Assembly: GCA_002483135.1 (NCBI GenBank)
Contig: DLHI01000001.1
Coordinates: forward strand, 46,473 to 110,472
Direction of reading: 5' to 3'
Length of the DNA: 64,000 nucleotides
DNA from: Hyphomonadaceae bacterium UBA7672
GTDB taxonomy: Bacteria; Pseudomonadota; Alphaproteobacteria; Caulobacterales; Hyphomonadaceae
Shown here one piece after another: positions 7,757-15,957 of the stretch. The number at the start of each line of letters is the position of its first letter. Position 1 is the stretch's first letter. The notes beneath the pieces are model-generated. The model did no database searches, was not told the DNA's origin, and saw nothing but the letters and a program-made list of their open reading frames with translations. The position numbers and the translations under genes were made by a program.

Positions 7757-9829
7757 ATGCGTGGGATGAAGGCTGGATTTGCAGCACTGGCGATGCTTGT
7801 GGGACTTGGCGCCTGCAGCCAGGGCTCCGCCGCGATTGGCGCTGTCGATGTCGATGCGAAGTCGCTCGAGGCGCATGTCGCAAAGCTGACCTCCGAAGCG
7901 ATAAAGGGCGATGCGACGGCTGCAGCTGACCTTGCTTCGCTCCGCACGCTGTTGCCGCGTGAAGTTTCCGTCACCTGGGGCTCGCTGAATTTCGACGAGG
8001 CCTCGGGCTCCACGGTGCTGACAGATGTGAAAGTCACGCCGGCCGACATGCCCGAGATAGGCCTCGGGATCGCCGAACTGCGCCTGTGGGATTTCGACGT
8101 CGAGTTGCTTCGCGCACGCATGCAGGGCCAGCGCTTGAACGAAACGGCCAAGCTTGCGCGTCGGATCGACGCAAAGAGCGTCTCCATCTTCGGCCTTGCC
8201 GAAATGATGAACACAGGCCTCGCCCCGCCAGCTTATGATCCCTACGGCTATCCGCCGGATGTCTACGCGCTGCCGCCCGGCGATCCCACGCTCGAAGCGC
8301 CGGCCGAGCCGGCTCCGGCAGAGACGCCAGCTGTGCCGATGCGCTGGCAGCAGCCTGACAACCGGCCGTTTCCGCCGCCACCGCCGTCTGACGAGACGCC
8401 GTCGATCCGCGACTGGCCGGCGATCACGGAGCCGGAGTTCTTCGAACCGGCTTATGATCAGCCCGACTACTACTATGAGCCGCCCGCCAGCGTCACGATC
8501 GACCGCTATGACATCGGATACGGTCGCCTGATCCTGGACGATATCATGCTCAAGCCATTCGTCGCGCCGCCAGCGGCGGGGGGGATGGGGGGGGCGTCAC
8601 CGCTTGATGCGCTGCAGGGTCTGGTGGCGTTCATGCGGTCGGTGGGGATCGACACGATGGGCGCGCTTGATTTCAAGGTCGACATGGCGATGCGGCAGGG
8701 CGAGGAGCAGATCGCCTTTGGATACACCGTCAAGTCGATGGGCTCGCGGGGGATTCGGGGGGCGGATCTGGATGCGTCGTATGCACGTGACATTGCCTAC
8801 ACGTTCGACATGGGCCCCGATCCCGCGTCGCCCTCCGTTCGCCGCAAGATCGATTTCAACATCGGCTTTTTCGGCATCGAGGACCTCTATTTCGACAAGC
8901 TGCTGACCGAGATTGCGAAGGGACAGGCGCCTTCACTGGACAAGACCAATCTCATGAGCCTTGGCCTGTGGCGGTCAGAGAATGTCAGCATGTCGATGGC
9001 GGGGAACAAGTTGTTCTCGACTGCGGAGACCTCGTTCGACGCACGGAAGTGGCACTGGCTGGCGCCTACCGACATCCAGGCGTCCGCCAAGGGCATGGTT
9101 GTGGACTTCGAGGCAATCGCTTCGCTTGCCAGCATGTTCCAGCGTAGCGACTACGGCTACGGCTTCGACGACGGGATCCAGGAATTCCTGACCGGCGTCG
9201 AGACGATGAAGCGCCACGGGCTATCGAAGCCCAGCATGAACTTCGCGTTCGGCTGGAACTGGAACCCCGACAATGGCGACACGCGCCTCAGCCTCGCCAT
9301 GGGCGGGGAAGGTCTGATCGACATCGACGCGAAGTATGAGGGCACTTTCCCGAGCTACAAGTCCATCACCGAAGTGACGCCGGCCGACCCTGCCCGCGCC
9401 AACTTTCAGGCCATCGGCCGCCTGTTCAACGAGCGGTCGCAGCTGAAGTTGATCGAGGTGAACGTTGTCGACAAGGGCGGGCTCGGCAAGTTCTTCGGGC
9501 TGGCGGCCGAGAGTGGACAGGCCATGGGCGGGTTCGATTTCGGCAGAGGCCCCACCGCGCTGAACGGGGATCAGCTGCGCGAGCAGGTTTCCCTGTTCGT
9601 CCAGAGCATGGCGGTAGAGGCAAGCTCGCAATTCCCCGAAGTGCGGGGCCTGCTGACGCCGGTCGCCAATTTCCTGCAGACGGGCGGGCGGCTCAAACTG
9701 TCCATGCAGCCGCAGCAGCCGTTGGGGTTCAGCGGGCTGGCCGATGCCGGCGCGGGCGCCATGTTCGGCACGCTGACGCCTTCGCAGTTGATCCAGAAGA
9801 TGGGCGTGCGCACGGAACACAGCAAATAG
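7757..9829 (+). CDS. Large lipoprotein of unknown function
   Basis: 690 residues. ATG 7757 is chosen over an in-frame start eight codons earlier because GGAGGG lies just upstream. The N-terminus has a lipobox (LVGLGAC), predicting a lipid-anchored periplasmic protein. About residues 165-235 are rich in Pro and Tyr (YDPYGYPPDVYALPPGDP and similar), probably a flexible linker. The rest alternates beta-like stretches, such as MSMAGNKLFSTAETSFDARK, and repeatedly mentions membrane-facing amphipathic strands. I do not recognise the family. It lies 13 bases before gluQ, so it may share a transcript, and a hairpin covers its ribosome binding site. Confidence 0.8.
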   Translation: MRGMKAGFAALAMLVGLGACSQGSAAIGAVDVDAKSLEAHVAKLTSEAIKGDATAAADLASLRTLLPREVSVTWGSLNFDEASGSTVLTDVKVTPADMPEIGLGIAELRLWDFDVELLRARMQGQRLNETAKLARRIDAKSVSIFGLAEMMNTGLAPPAYDPYGYPPDVYALPPGDPTLEAPAEPAPAETPAVPMRWQQPDNRPFPPPPPSDETPSIRDWPAITEPEFFEPAYDQPDYYYEPPASVTIDRYDIGYGRLILDDIMLKPFVAPPAAGGMGGASPLDALQGLVAFMRSVGIDTMGALDFKVDMAMRQGEEQIAFGYTVKSMGSRGIRGADLDASYARDIAYTFDMGPDPASPSVRRKIDFNIGFFGIEDLYFDKLLTEIAKGQAPSLDKTNLMSLGLWRSENVSMSMAGNKLFSTAETSFDARKWHWLAPTDIQASAKGMVVDFEAIASLASMFQRSDYGYGFDDGIQEFLTGVETMKRHGLSKPSMNFAFGWNWNPDNGDTRLSLAMGGEGLIDIDAKYEGTFPSYKSITEVTPADPARANFQAIGRLFNERSQLKLIEVNVVDKGGLGKFFGLAAESGQAMGGFDFGRGPTALNGDQLREQVSLFVQSMAVEASSQFPEVRGLLTPVANFLQTGGRLKLSMQPQQPLGFSGLADAGAGAMFGTLTPSQLIQKMGVRTEHSK

Positions 9830-9842
9830 GATCAGGACCGGC

Positions 9843-10721
9843 GTGAGTGCGCCTTTCACGACGCGCTTTGCGCCAAGCCCGACTGGCCGCCTGCATCTGG
9901 GCCATGCCTATTCCGCCATCCTTGCGCACGATGCGGCGTGGGCGCGGGGCGGCGTGTTCCTGCTGCGGATCGAGGACATCGACCGAGGCCGTTGCCGGCC
10001 GGAGTTCGAGGCCGGAATTCTAGAGGACCTGGCCTGGCTGGGGCTGTCGTGGCCTGAGCCAGTTCGGCGGCAATCGGATCATCTGAGTGACTACGCAGCT
10101 GCGCTGGAGACGCTGCGAGAGCTGGGCGTCGTCTATCGCTGTTTCCTCACCCGCCGGGAGATCATGGAGCAGGCGATGTCTGCGCCACATGGCGCGGGCG
10201 AAGGGCCGGATGGAGTCATTTATACTGGGCCCGCCGCCCGCATGAGCGAAGACGAGGAGCAGGCAAGGCTTGCGCGAGGCGAAGCATTCGCCTGGCGTCT
10301 GTCGATCAGATATTCACAAGACCTGCTAGGCGAAGAGTTCGCGCGACTGGTTTTTGTCGAGCGTGCGATTGGATCGAACGCAGAACAGATCGTAACAGCG
10401 CGTCCACAATCTCTCGGCGACGTAATCCTCGCGCGCAAAGACACACCGACGAGCTATAACCTGTCGGTCGTGCATGATGATGCGCTGCAGGGCGTGACGC
10501 ACATCATCCGCGGCGAGGATCTGCGCGCATCGACGCATATCCATGTGCTGCTGCAACGCCTGCTCGGCCTGCCCCACCCTGTATATGCTCACCATCCCCT
10601 GATCGTCGGGCCGGACGGGAAGCGCTATGCCAAGCGGGATGGCGCGGTCACCCTTGCGGCCCTGCGTGAAGCGGGATTATCACCCGCCGACATTCGCGCC
10701 CGCATCGGATTGACCGCTTGA
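9843..10721 (+). CDS. gluQ: Glutamyl-Q tRNA(Asp) synthetase
   Basis: Truncated glutamyl-tRNA synthetase paralogue that glutamylates queuosine at the wobble base of tRNA(Asp). 292 residues, the usual size because the anticodon-binding domain is absent. HIGH-type motif in APSPTGRLHLGHAYSA (residues 10-25), then LLRIEDIDRGRC, and the KMSKS-like YAKRDGA near residue 262. The start is GTG with AGGA five bases upstream. The family zinc site (three Cys and a Tyr in E. coli) looks lost: only one Cys, in YRCFLTR, remains in that region. The stop overlaps the next start (TTGA), so the DMT transporter is translationally coupled. Confidence 0.93.
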   Translation: MSAPFTTRFAPSPTGRLHLGHAYSAILAHDAAWARGGVFLLRIEDIDRGRCRPEFEAGILEDLAWLGLSWPEPVRRQSDHLSDYAAALETLRELGVVYRCFLTRREIMEQAMSAPHGAGEGPDGVIYTGPAARMSEDEEQARLARGEAFAWRLSIRYSQDLLGEEFARLVFVERAIGSNAEQIVTARPQSLGDVILARKDTPTSYNLSVVHDDALQGVTHIIRGEDLRASTHIHVLLQRLLGLPHPVYAHHPLIVGPDGKRYAKRDGAVTLAALREAGLSPADIRARIGLTA

Positions 10722-11590
10722 ACACGCCTGCCGCATCGGCCCAGCCGGCGCCTTCATGGGTTGGTCCGCTTATGATGGCGGCTGGCGCAGTCGCGATCGG
10801 CTTTGCGCCCATCGGCCTGAGGCTGTCGGAGTTCGAGCCGCAGGCGACGGCGTTCTGGCGTTTCGCCTTCGCGCTGCCCATGATCGCGGTCGTGATCTGG
10901 GCGGGTGGCGGCAGGATCGCAAAACCATCGGCGATGGCGCTTCTTGCGGGCACGTTCTTCGGCCTCGACATCGCGTTCTGGCATGCCTCGCTGGTGATGA
11001 CGTCGGTGGCGAACGCGACCTTCCTGGTCAATCTTGGGAATGCGGCGGTGGGGCTGGTCGCGTGGATTGCGCTGGGCGAGCGACCAACGCGCATCTGGCC
11101 ATTCGCCGCCTGCGCAGCTCTGGTGGGCGCGCTGCTGCTTTCGCGCGGCGCGGCCGCCGGGAACGAATCCGCGCTGATGGGAGACCTTCTTGCGACGGTC
11201 GCGGCGGTGATGGTCGGGCTCTATCTCTTCTTCGCCAAGCTGGCGCGCCGCACCATGGGCGCGATGAACGTGCTGTTCTGGTCAACGGCGGCGACGTTTG
11301 TGGTCTGTGCGGTGGCGACCGCGGTGAAGGGCGAGACGATCACACCGCCGGATGCGTCGTGGTTCATCTGGCCGCTTGCGCTGGCAGTGATAGCGCATGT
11401 GCTGGGACAAGGCCTGATCGTCGCCGGGGTTGGCCGGACGCCTTCAGCGCTGGGCGGCTTGCTGCTGCTGATCCAGCCGGTGGCCGGAGCGCTCGCGGCG
11501 TGGCCGCTGTTCGGAGAGGTGCTGACGCCGTTGCAGCTGGCAGGCTGCACGCTTGTGCTGTTCGGCGTCTGGCTTGCCGGGCGGCGTTAG
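10718..11590 (+). CDS. DMT superfamily (EamA) transporter
   Basis: Inner-membrane protein of 290 residues with about ten hydrophobic segments in two EamA repeats, such as GPLMMAAGAVAIGFAPIGL and LGGLLLLIQPVAGALAAWP. EamA proteins export or exchange small metabolites such as amino acids; the substrate cannot be told here. The start is taken as TTG 10718, overlapping the gluQ stop by four bases; an ATG at 10772 is the alternative and would remove 18 residues before the first helix. Confidence 0.88.
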   Translation: MNTPAASAQPAPSWVGPLMMAAGAVAIGFAPIGLRLSEFEPQATAFWRFAFALPMIAVVIWAGGGRIAKPSAMALLAGTFFGLDIAFWHASLVMTSVANATFLVNLGNAAVGLVAWIALGERPTRIWPFAACAALVGALLLSRGAAAGNESALMGDLLATVAAVMVGLYLFFAKLARRTMGAMNVLFWSTAATFVVCAVATAVKGETITPPDASWFIWPLALAVIAHVLGQGLIVAGVGRTPSALGGLLLLIQPVAGALAAWPLFGEVLTPLQLAGCTLVLFGVWLAGRR

Positions 11591-11690
11591 CGGCAAAGCT
11601 ATTCCCGCCCCAGCGTTGACGGGCAAGGTTCCCCCCGGTACTCGTGTTTCCGGGATCAGGATTGCCGCAAGGCAATGTCGGAATTTGAAA

Positions 11691-12218
11691 ATGCCGGACC
11701 AGTTCGCTCCGCGAAAGGGCGGCACGGAAGCTGCCGTGTCAGCGCCGTCGAACCCTTTGACGGCGACCTCGCCCGACGCATGCGTGCTTCGGCATGTCTC
11801 CCGCACCTCGCGCGCCGTCGTCGCTGCCTATGATCCGGCCCTCGCCCCTCTCGGCCTGACGGGCCATCAGTTCAACCTGATGATGACGCTGGGGAATATG
11901 GGGCCCATGGCGGTTGGGGCGCTGGCAGACGTTCTCGGCATGGACGCATCGGGCATTCCCCGCGCCATACGTCCGCTTGCGGACGACGGACTGATCGCTG
12001 TCGAGCGGGGAACGGACCGCCGGCAGCGCTTGCTGAGCCTGACCGAGGAAGGCCGCAAGAGGCTCGACAATGCGACGCCAACGTGGATGCGCGTGCAGAC
12101 TGAACTGGTGGACGCAATTGGCGCGGGCCGGTGGATGTCGCTGATGACCGAGCTACGCGTCGTGCGCCGGGCGGCGACCTCATGTTCGACACGGCGGACC
12201 AGCGGCGAAGAAGGCTGA
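11691..12218 (+). CDS. MarR-family transcriptional regulator
   Basis: 175-residue winged-helix regulator. The DNA-binding part holds VGALADVLGMDASGIPRAIR and the wing ERGTDRRQRLLSLTEEGRKR, typical of MarR. ATG 11691 is chosen because homology-like sequence begins after it; the open frame extends further upstream into the transporter gene but that part is low-quality sequence. It follows the DMT transporter by 100 bases on the same strand and may control it, a common pairing for MarR and efflux genes (inference). Confidence 0.82.
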   Translation: MPDQFAPRKGGTEAAVSAPSNPLTATSPDACVLRHVSRTSRAVVAAYDPALAPLGLTGHQFNLMMTLGNMGPMAVGALADVLGMDASGIPRAIRPLADDGLIAVERGTDRRQRLLSLTEEGRKRLDNATPTWMRVQTELVDAIGAGRWMSLMTELRVVRRAATSCSTRRTSGEEG

Positions 12219-12302
12219 CCGCGTTCGCCTGGCCGAGATTGACGTAGCGGCGCAAGGCGTATTCGCGAACCAATGCGCAATCGAGTTGTTGAAGCCGGTC
12301 CG

Positions 12303-12478
12303 CCCTGCTCCGCTCATGCTGACGCCCTTCGAGACGCCGCCTGCCGCGGCTCCTCGGCGTGAGGAGTCAGCCTCCAGGAACGGTCACGCTCCTCCACCAG
12401 GTTTGAAGCGTAAGACCCGAACAGGCCTCGACGGCAGCCCTGGGTCCCGACGCTCGTCAGGACGAGCGGGATGGAGCT
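12303..12478 (+). repeat. Dispersed intergenic repeat, family A, copy 1 (long form)
   Basis: About 176 bases matching copies at 16977-17151 and 21421-21561. It begins CTGCTCCGCTCATGCTGAC, carries an inner hairpin block (CCTTCGAGACGCCGCCTGC onward), returns to GAGTCAGCCTCCAGGAACG, continues to TTTGAAGCGTAAGACCCGAA and ends with a hairpin (GTCCCGAC/GTCAGGAC) and GAGCGGGATGGAGCTG. It fills most of the 385-base gap between the MarR and kinase genes. The open frame at 12286-12480 lies inside the repeat and is not a gene. Confidence 0.8.
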
Positions 12479-12515
12479 GAGCGTCCATTCAAAATGCTCC
12501 GACGTGTGCCCCATG

Positions 12516-12530
12516 TTAAGCCCGCATTAG
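12516..12530 (+). promoter_or_regulatory. Near-consensus CtrA box before the hybrid kinase gene
   Basis: TTAA, seven bases, then TTAG: one mismatch from the CtrA consensus TTAA-N7-TTAA of Caulobacterales. It lies 74 bases before the kinase ATG, a suitable place for activation or repression. Sequence match is seen; function is inference. Confidence 0.35.
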
Positions 12531-12603
12531 CGGCGGCTCACCCTGCCTTAACCATCGCCTGCGAAACTAGGGATTACCCAATGAATCGCGCCAGGCTGGC
12601 GCG

Positions 12604-14214
12604 ATGAAGGAGCGGCGGTTGAGCATCGCACAGACACTCGACCTGGAGACCATGATCGAGGCCATTGAGGTGCTCGGCGATGGCATCGCGATCTATGACG
12701 CGGACGCCCGTCCGCTTTACGCCAACGCCGTCACGCTGAAACGCTTCGCCCTGATGTACGCCGACATGGACGCCGGCATGTCCTATCGCGAAGCGCTTGA
12801 GGCGGTCGTCCGCCGCCATGTACCCGGTGCGCCACCCGACGAAGTGGTGCGCCTGGCCGATCACTTCGAAGCCAAATTCCACAACGGTGAAACCTACGCC
12901 TCGGTTGCCGATGACGGCCGCCATGTGCTCATCACATTCCGGCCGATGTCGAAGGGACTCAAGGCTGCGATCTCTGTCGATGTGACCGAGCTGCGCAAAC
13001 GGGAGAAGGAACTGGAGAAGGCGCGCAAGGCCGCCGAGACGGCCAGCGTTTCGAAATCCGCTTTCCTCGCCAATATGAGCCACGAGATCCGCACGCCGCT
13101 GAACGGCGTGCTGGGCATGGCGCAGGTTCTGGCCACCACGAACCTCGACGACCAGCAACGCGAATACATCGGCACCATCATCGAATCCGGCAAGACGCTT
13201 ATGGCGCTGCTCAATGATGTGCTGGACCTGTCGAAGATCGAGGCCGGGAAATTCGACATCATCTGTTCGGAGACCAATCTCGCGCATGTGATGCGCCGGC
13301 AGCTGGCGCTGTGGAAGCCGCGCGCGGAGGAAAAAGGGTTGGAGCTGACACTGGCTTTCGACGCCGATCTTCCTGCCTGGGCCTCGATCGACGCCGTACG
13401 CGTGCAGCAGTGCGTGTCCAACCTTCTGTCCAACGCGATCAAGTTCACGCAGACGGGGCGCGTAGAAGCCGTCGTGAACGCCAAGCCCTTGCCGCATGGC
13501 GCGCACATGATCGAAGTGATCGTGCGCGACACCGGCGCGGGCATGGACGCAGAAACGCTGGGCCGCCTGTTCAAGCCGTTCGCACAGGCGGACGAGAGCA
13601 TTCAGCGCAGCCATGGCGGCACGGGGCTTGGCCTGTCCATCACACGACGCCTGGCCGAACTGATGGGCGGGACGGCCTCGGCGACGAGCGAACCGGGACG
13701 CGGCTCGACCTTCCGCTTCTCGTTCCGCGCCTCACCGGCGAATCCGCGTGTGGCGACGCCCTCAATGGCGACGAGCGACTCTGCCGATATCCGCGACCTG
13801 CTGAAACAGAGCAACCTTCGCGTACTGCTGGTGGACGATCATCCGATCAACCGGCAGGTGGCGTCGCTGTTCCTGCGTCCGTTCAACATGCGGATCGTGG
13901 AAGCGGTGAACGGCGCGGAGGCGATCGCCGCGCTGGAGCGCGAGACGTTCGACCTCGTACTGCTCGACATGCACATGCCGGTGATGGACGGGCCGACGGC
14001 GATCGCGAAGATCCGTGCGAGTGGGCAGCCCTGGGCGAAGACGCCGGTGATCGCGTTGACGGCGGATGCGATGAGCGGGGATCGCGAGCGCTACCTCGCC
14101 TTGGGCATGGACGGGTATCTCTCGAAGCCGCTGGCGGAGCGTGAGCTGCTGTCGGAGATCTCACGCGTGCGCCTGCGTGGGCCTGAGGCAGAGCCTGTGG
14201 CGAAGGCGGGCTAG
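12604..14214 (+). CDS. Cytoplasmic PAS hybrid histidine kinase
   Basis: 536-residue sensor kinase without membrane segments. A PAS-like sensor domain covers about residues 15-130, followed by a coiled coil (REKELEKARKAAETA). The HisKA domain has His160 in SHEIRTPLNG. The ATPase domain has the N box NLLSNAIKFT (about 273-282), G1 DTGAGM (309-314) and HGGTGLGLSI. A receiver domain follows with acidic pair Asp411/412, phospho-acceptor Asp455 in LLDMHMPVMDG and Lys508 in LSKP. It should autophosphorylate and pass phosphate to its own receiver, then to an Hpt protein; a free Hpt protein is encoded at 46484-46861. The signal is unknown. ATG follows a GCGATGAAGG context with no strong ribosome site. 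Confidence 0.95.
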   Translation: MKERRLSIAQTLDLETMIEAIEVLGDGIAIYDADARPLYANAVTLKRFALMYADMDAGMSYREALEAVVRRHVPGAPPDEVVRLADHFEAKFHNGETYASVADDGRHVLITFRPMSKGLKAAISVDVTELRKREKELEKARKAAETASVSKSAFLANMSHEIRTPLNGVLGMAQVLATTNLDDQQREYIGTIIESGKTLMALLNDVLDLSKIEAGKFDIICSETNLAHVMRRQLALWKPRAEEKGLELTLAFDADLPAWASIDAVRVQQCVSNLLSNAIKFTQTGRVEAVVNAKPLPHGAHMIEVIVRDTGAGMDAETLGRLFKPFAQADESIQRSHGGTGLGLSITRRLAELMGGTASATSEPGRGSTFRFSFRASPANPRVATPSMATSDSADIRDLLKQSNLRVLLVDDHPINRQVASLFLRPFNMRIVEAVNGAEAIAALERETFDLVLLDMHMPVMDGPTAIAKIRASGQPWAKTPVIALTADAMSGDRERYLALGMDGYLSKPLAERELLSEISRVRLRGPEAEPVAKAG

Positions 14215-14558
14215 AAGAGGCGGCCGCCTGTTGGCGTGGCGTGGTCGGGCGTGATCAGCACGACGGCGCCCTCCTCGTCCGGCACGCCGAGGGTGAGCAC
14301 TTCGGACATGAACTTGCCGATCTGGCGCGGCGGGAAGTTCACCACGGCGAGCACGCGCTTTCCGACCAGCTTGTCAGGCGCGTAGTATTTCGTGATCTGG
14401 GCGGAGGATTTCTTCTCGCCGATCTCCGGGCCGAAATCGATGCGCAGCTTGATGGCGGGCTTGCGCGCCTCGGGGAACGGCTCGGCCGCCACGATGACGC
14501 CGACGCGGATGTCGACCTTGAGGAAGTCGTCGAAGGTGATGGGGGGCGCTGTGCTCAT
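14211..14558 (-). CDS. csaA: CsaA-type tRNA-binding protein
   Basis: 115-residue single-domain protein with the OB-fold tRNA-binding domain found at the end of methionyl- and phenylalanyl-tRNA synthetases. Family features: FLKVDIRVGVIVAAE near the start, KSSAQIT and GKRVLAVVNFPPRQIGKF in the middle, SEVLTLGVPDEEG near the end. CsaA proteins bind tRNA and have been linked to chaperone and secretion roles. It converges on and overlaps the kinase gene by four bases, and follows the GNAT gene by nine bases, so those two likely form an operon. Confidence 0.93.
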   Translation of the reverse strand: MSTAPPITFDDFLKVDIRVGVIVAAEPFPEARKPAIKLRIDFGPEIGEKKSSAQITKYYAPDKLVGKRVLAVVNFPPRQIGKFMSEVLTLGVPDEEGAVVLITPDHATPTGGRLF

Positions 14559-14567
14559 GGCGGCGGC

Positions 14568-15164
14568 CTACGCGGCGGAGCTGAAGGCGGCAAGGCGGGC
14601 GTCGAGGCCATCGCGGACGGCCGGCCACTCCTCGCGGATGACGCTGAACCAGGCGGTGTCGCGGAGGCGGCCGTCGGGGCGCACCATGTGCGAGCGGTGA
14701 ATGCCTTCGAAGGTTGCGCCGAAACGTTCCATCGCCTTGCAGGAGCGCGTATTGCGGGCGTCGGCCTTGAGCTCCACGCGGTTGAGGCCCAGCGTCTCGA
14801 ATCCATGCGCCATCAGCAGGCGCTTGCACGAGGGGTTCACGGCCCCGGCCCACACGCGCTTCGCATACCAGGTCCAGCCGATTTCGACGCGCTTGTGTGC
14901 GGGAATGTAGGCCAGAAGACTGGTTGACCCCGAATACGCGCCTGACGCCTTGTCGAGCACCGCGAAGGTCATCTCGCCAGCCCGCTTCATTTCGGTGAAG
15001 CGATGATCCACCCAGGCGTCGAAATCCGTGTTGTCGAGATTGACGTTGGCGAAGCGCCACAGGTCGGGATCGTTGCCTGCCTGGCGCAGCGGTTCGCGAT
15101 GGCGCTCTTCCAGCGGCTCCAGGCGGACGAAGGCGTTTTCGAGAACGACGGGTTCAAGGGTCAT
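14568..15164 (-). CDS. GNAT family N-acetyltransferase (RimJ/RimL type)
   Basis: 198 residues. The GNAT fold is indicated by VRLEPLEERHREPLRQAG at the N-terminus, the strand EIGWTWYAKRVWAG, and LGLNRVELKADARNTRS followed by CKAMERFGATFEGIHRSHM, the usual acetyl-CoA-binding and late-strand pattern of RimJ/RimL-like enzymes that acetylate protein N-termini or small amines. Substrate unknown. ATG 15164. Upstream of csaA with a nine-base gap, so probably co-transcribed. Confidence 0.88.
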   Translation of the reverse strand: MTLEPVVLENAFVRLEPLEERHREPLRQAGNDPDLWRFANVNLDNTDFDAWVDHRFTEMKRAGEMTFAVLDKASGAYSGSTSLLAYIPAHKRVEIGWTWYAKRVWAGAVNPSCKRLLMAHGFETLGLNRVELKADARNTRSCKAMERFGATFEGIHRSHMVRPDGRLRDTAWFSVIREEWPAVRDGLDARLAAFSSAA

Positions 15165-15224
15165 GGCGCCAGCCTGGCTGCTGAAATGATCAGACGCCGG
15201 AATACGCCACGGTCATGGAAGCCG

Positions 15225-15809
15225 CTACTCCCCCTTCTCGCCAAGTGCGTTCATGCGGCTGAACCATTGCGCGGCCTGCTTCTCGCTGAGCGCGCCCGCT
15301 CCGCCGATCAGGGTCTCCCGAACCGGTTTGATCCCCGACATCCCAAGGATGCCGCTTTCGAAACCGCGCACGCCATGAGCGCCGAAGAACAGCTTGTAGG
15401 CCACAGCCGGCATGCCCATCGTCACGATCACCCGGGCGGAACGCCCTTTCAGCATCTGGCGCGGCCAGCCGCCATTTTCGCCTGCGCCGATGGCGAAGCT
15501 GTTGCGGGAAAGCTGTTCGAAGAACGCCTTCACGACCGCCGGCATCGTTCCGAGCCAGAGCGGATAGATCACGGCCAGATGGCTCGCCCAGGTTACCATG
15601 TCCTGCGCCTTCCTGATCGACTCGGGCGCAGCGGTCAGAAAATCCGCCGGGTCGCGCAGCATCGGAAAATCGAGTGCGCCCAGGTCCAGCCGCTTCACCT
15701 GATGACCGGCGGACTTGGCCCCGGCGGCGTAGGCATCGGCCAGCGCGTGGCAGAAGTGCTTGCCGCCAGCATGCGGGTGGCCCTGCAGGATCAGGATCGA
15801 CTTGGTCAT
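15225..15809 (-). CDS. Flavodoxin-fold NAD(P)H dehydrogenase (quinone)-like protein
   Basis: 194 residues from ATG 15809, selected for the strong GGGGAG six bases upstream; the frame runs on upstream without coding character. Features of the flavodoxin_2 fold: ILILQGHPHAGGKHFCHALA at the N-terminus, HLAVIYPLWLGTMPAVVKAF (active-site-like loop) at about residues 75-95, and a second flavin loop around GAGENGGWPRQ. Such enzymes use FMN or FAD for two-electron reduction of quinones. Single gene, divergent from the SGNH lipoprotein. Confidence 0.88.
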   Translation of the reverse strand: MTKSILILQGHPHAGGKHFCHALADAYAAGAKSAGHQVKRLDLGALDFPMLRDPADFLTAAPESIRKAQDMVTWASHLAVIYPLWLGTMPAVVKAFFEQLSRNSFAIGAGENGGWPRQMLKGRSARVIVTMGMPAVAYKLFFGAHGVRGFESGILGMSGIKPVRETLIGGAGALSEKQAAQWFSRMNALGEKGE

Positions 15810-15957
15810 GGCTATCTCCCCAACGAATGTTCCTGAAGCCTGCGCGCATCGCGGCTTGTGTGGCTTGACGTGCAGCAAACGGCGATTGATCCGCCGCCGC
15901 TGTACACACGCACCGGAGGCGGCAATATTTGAGACGATGGAACGAAGGAGAAGTCGG

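Noticed and set aside
12286..12480. 64-codon frame
   Set aside because: Lies almost wholly in a dispersed repeat.
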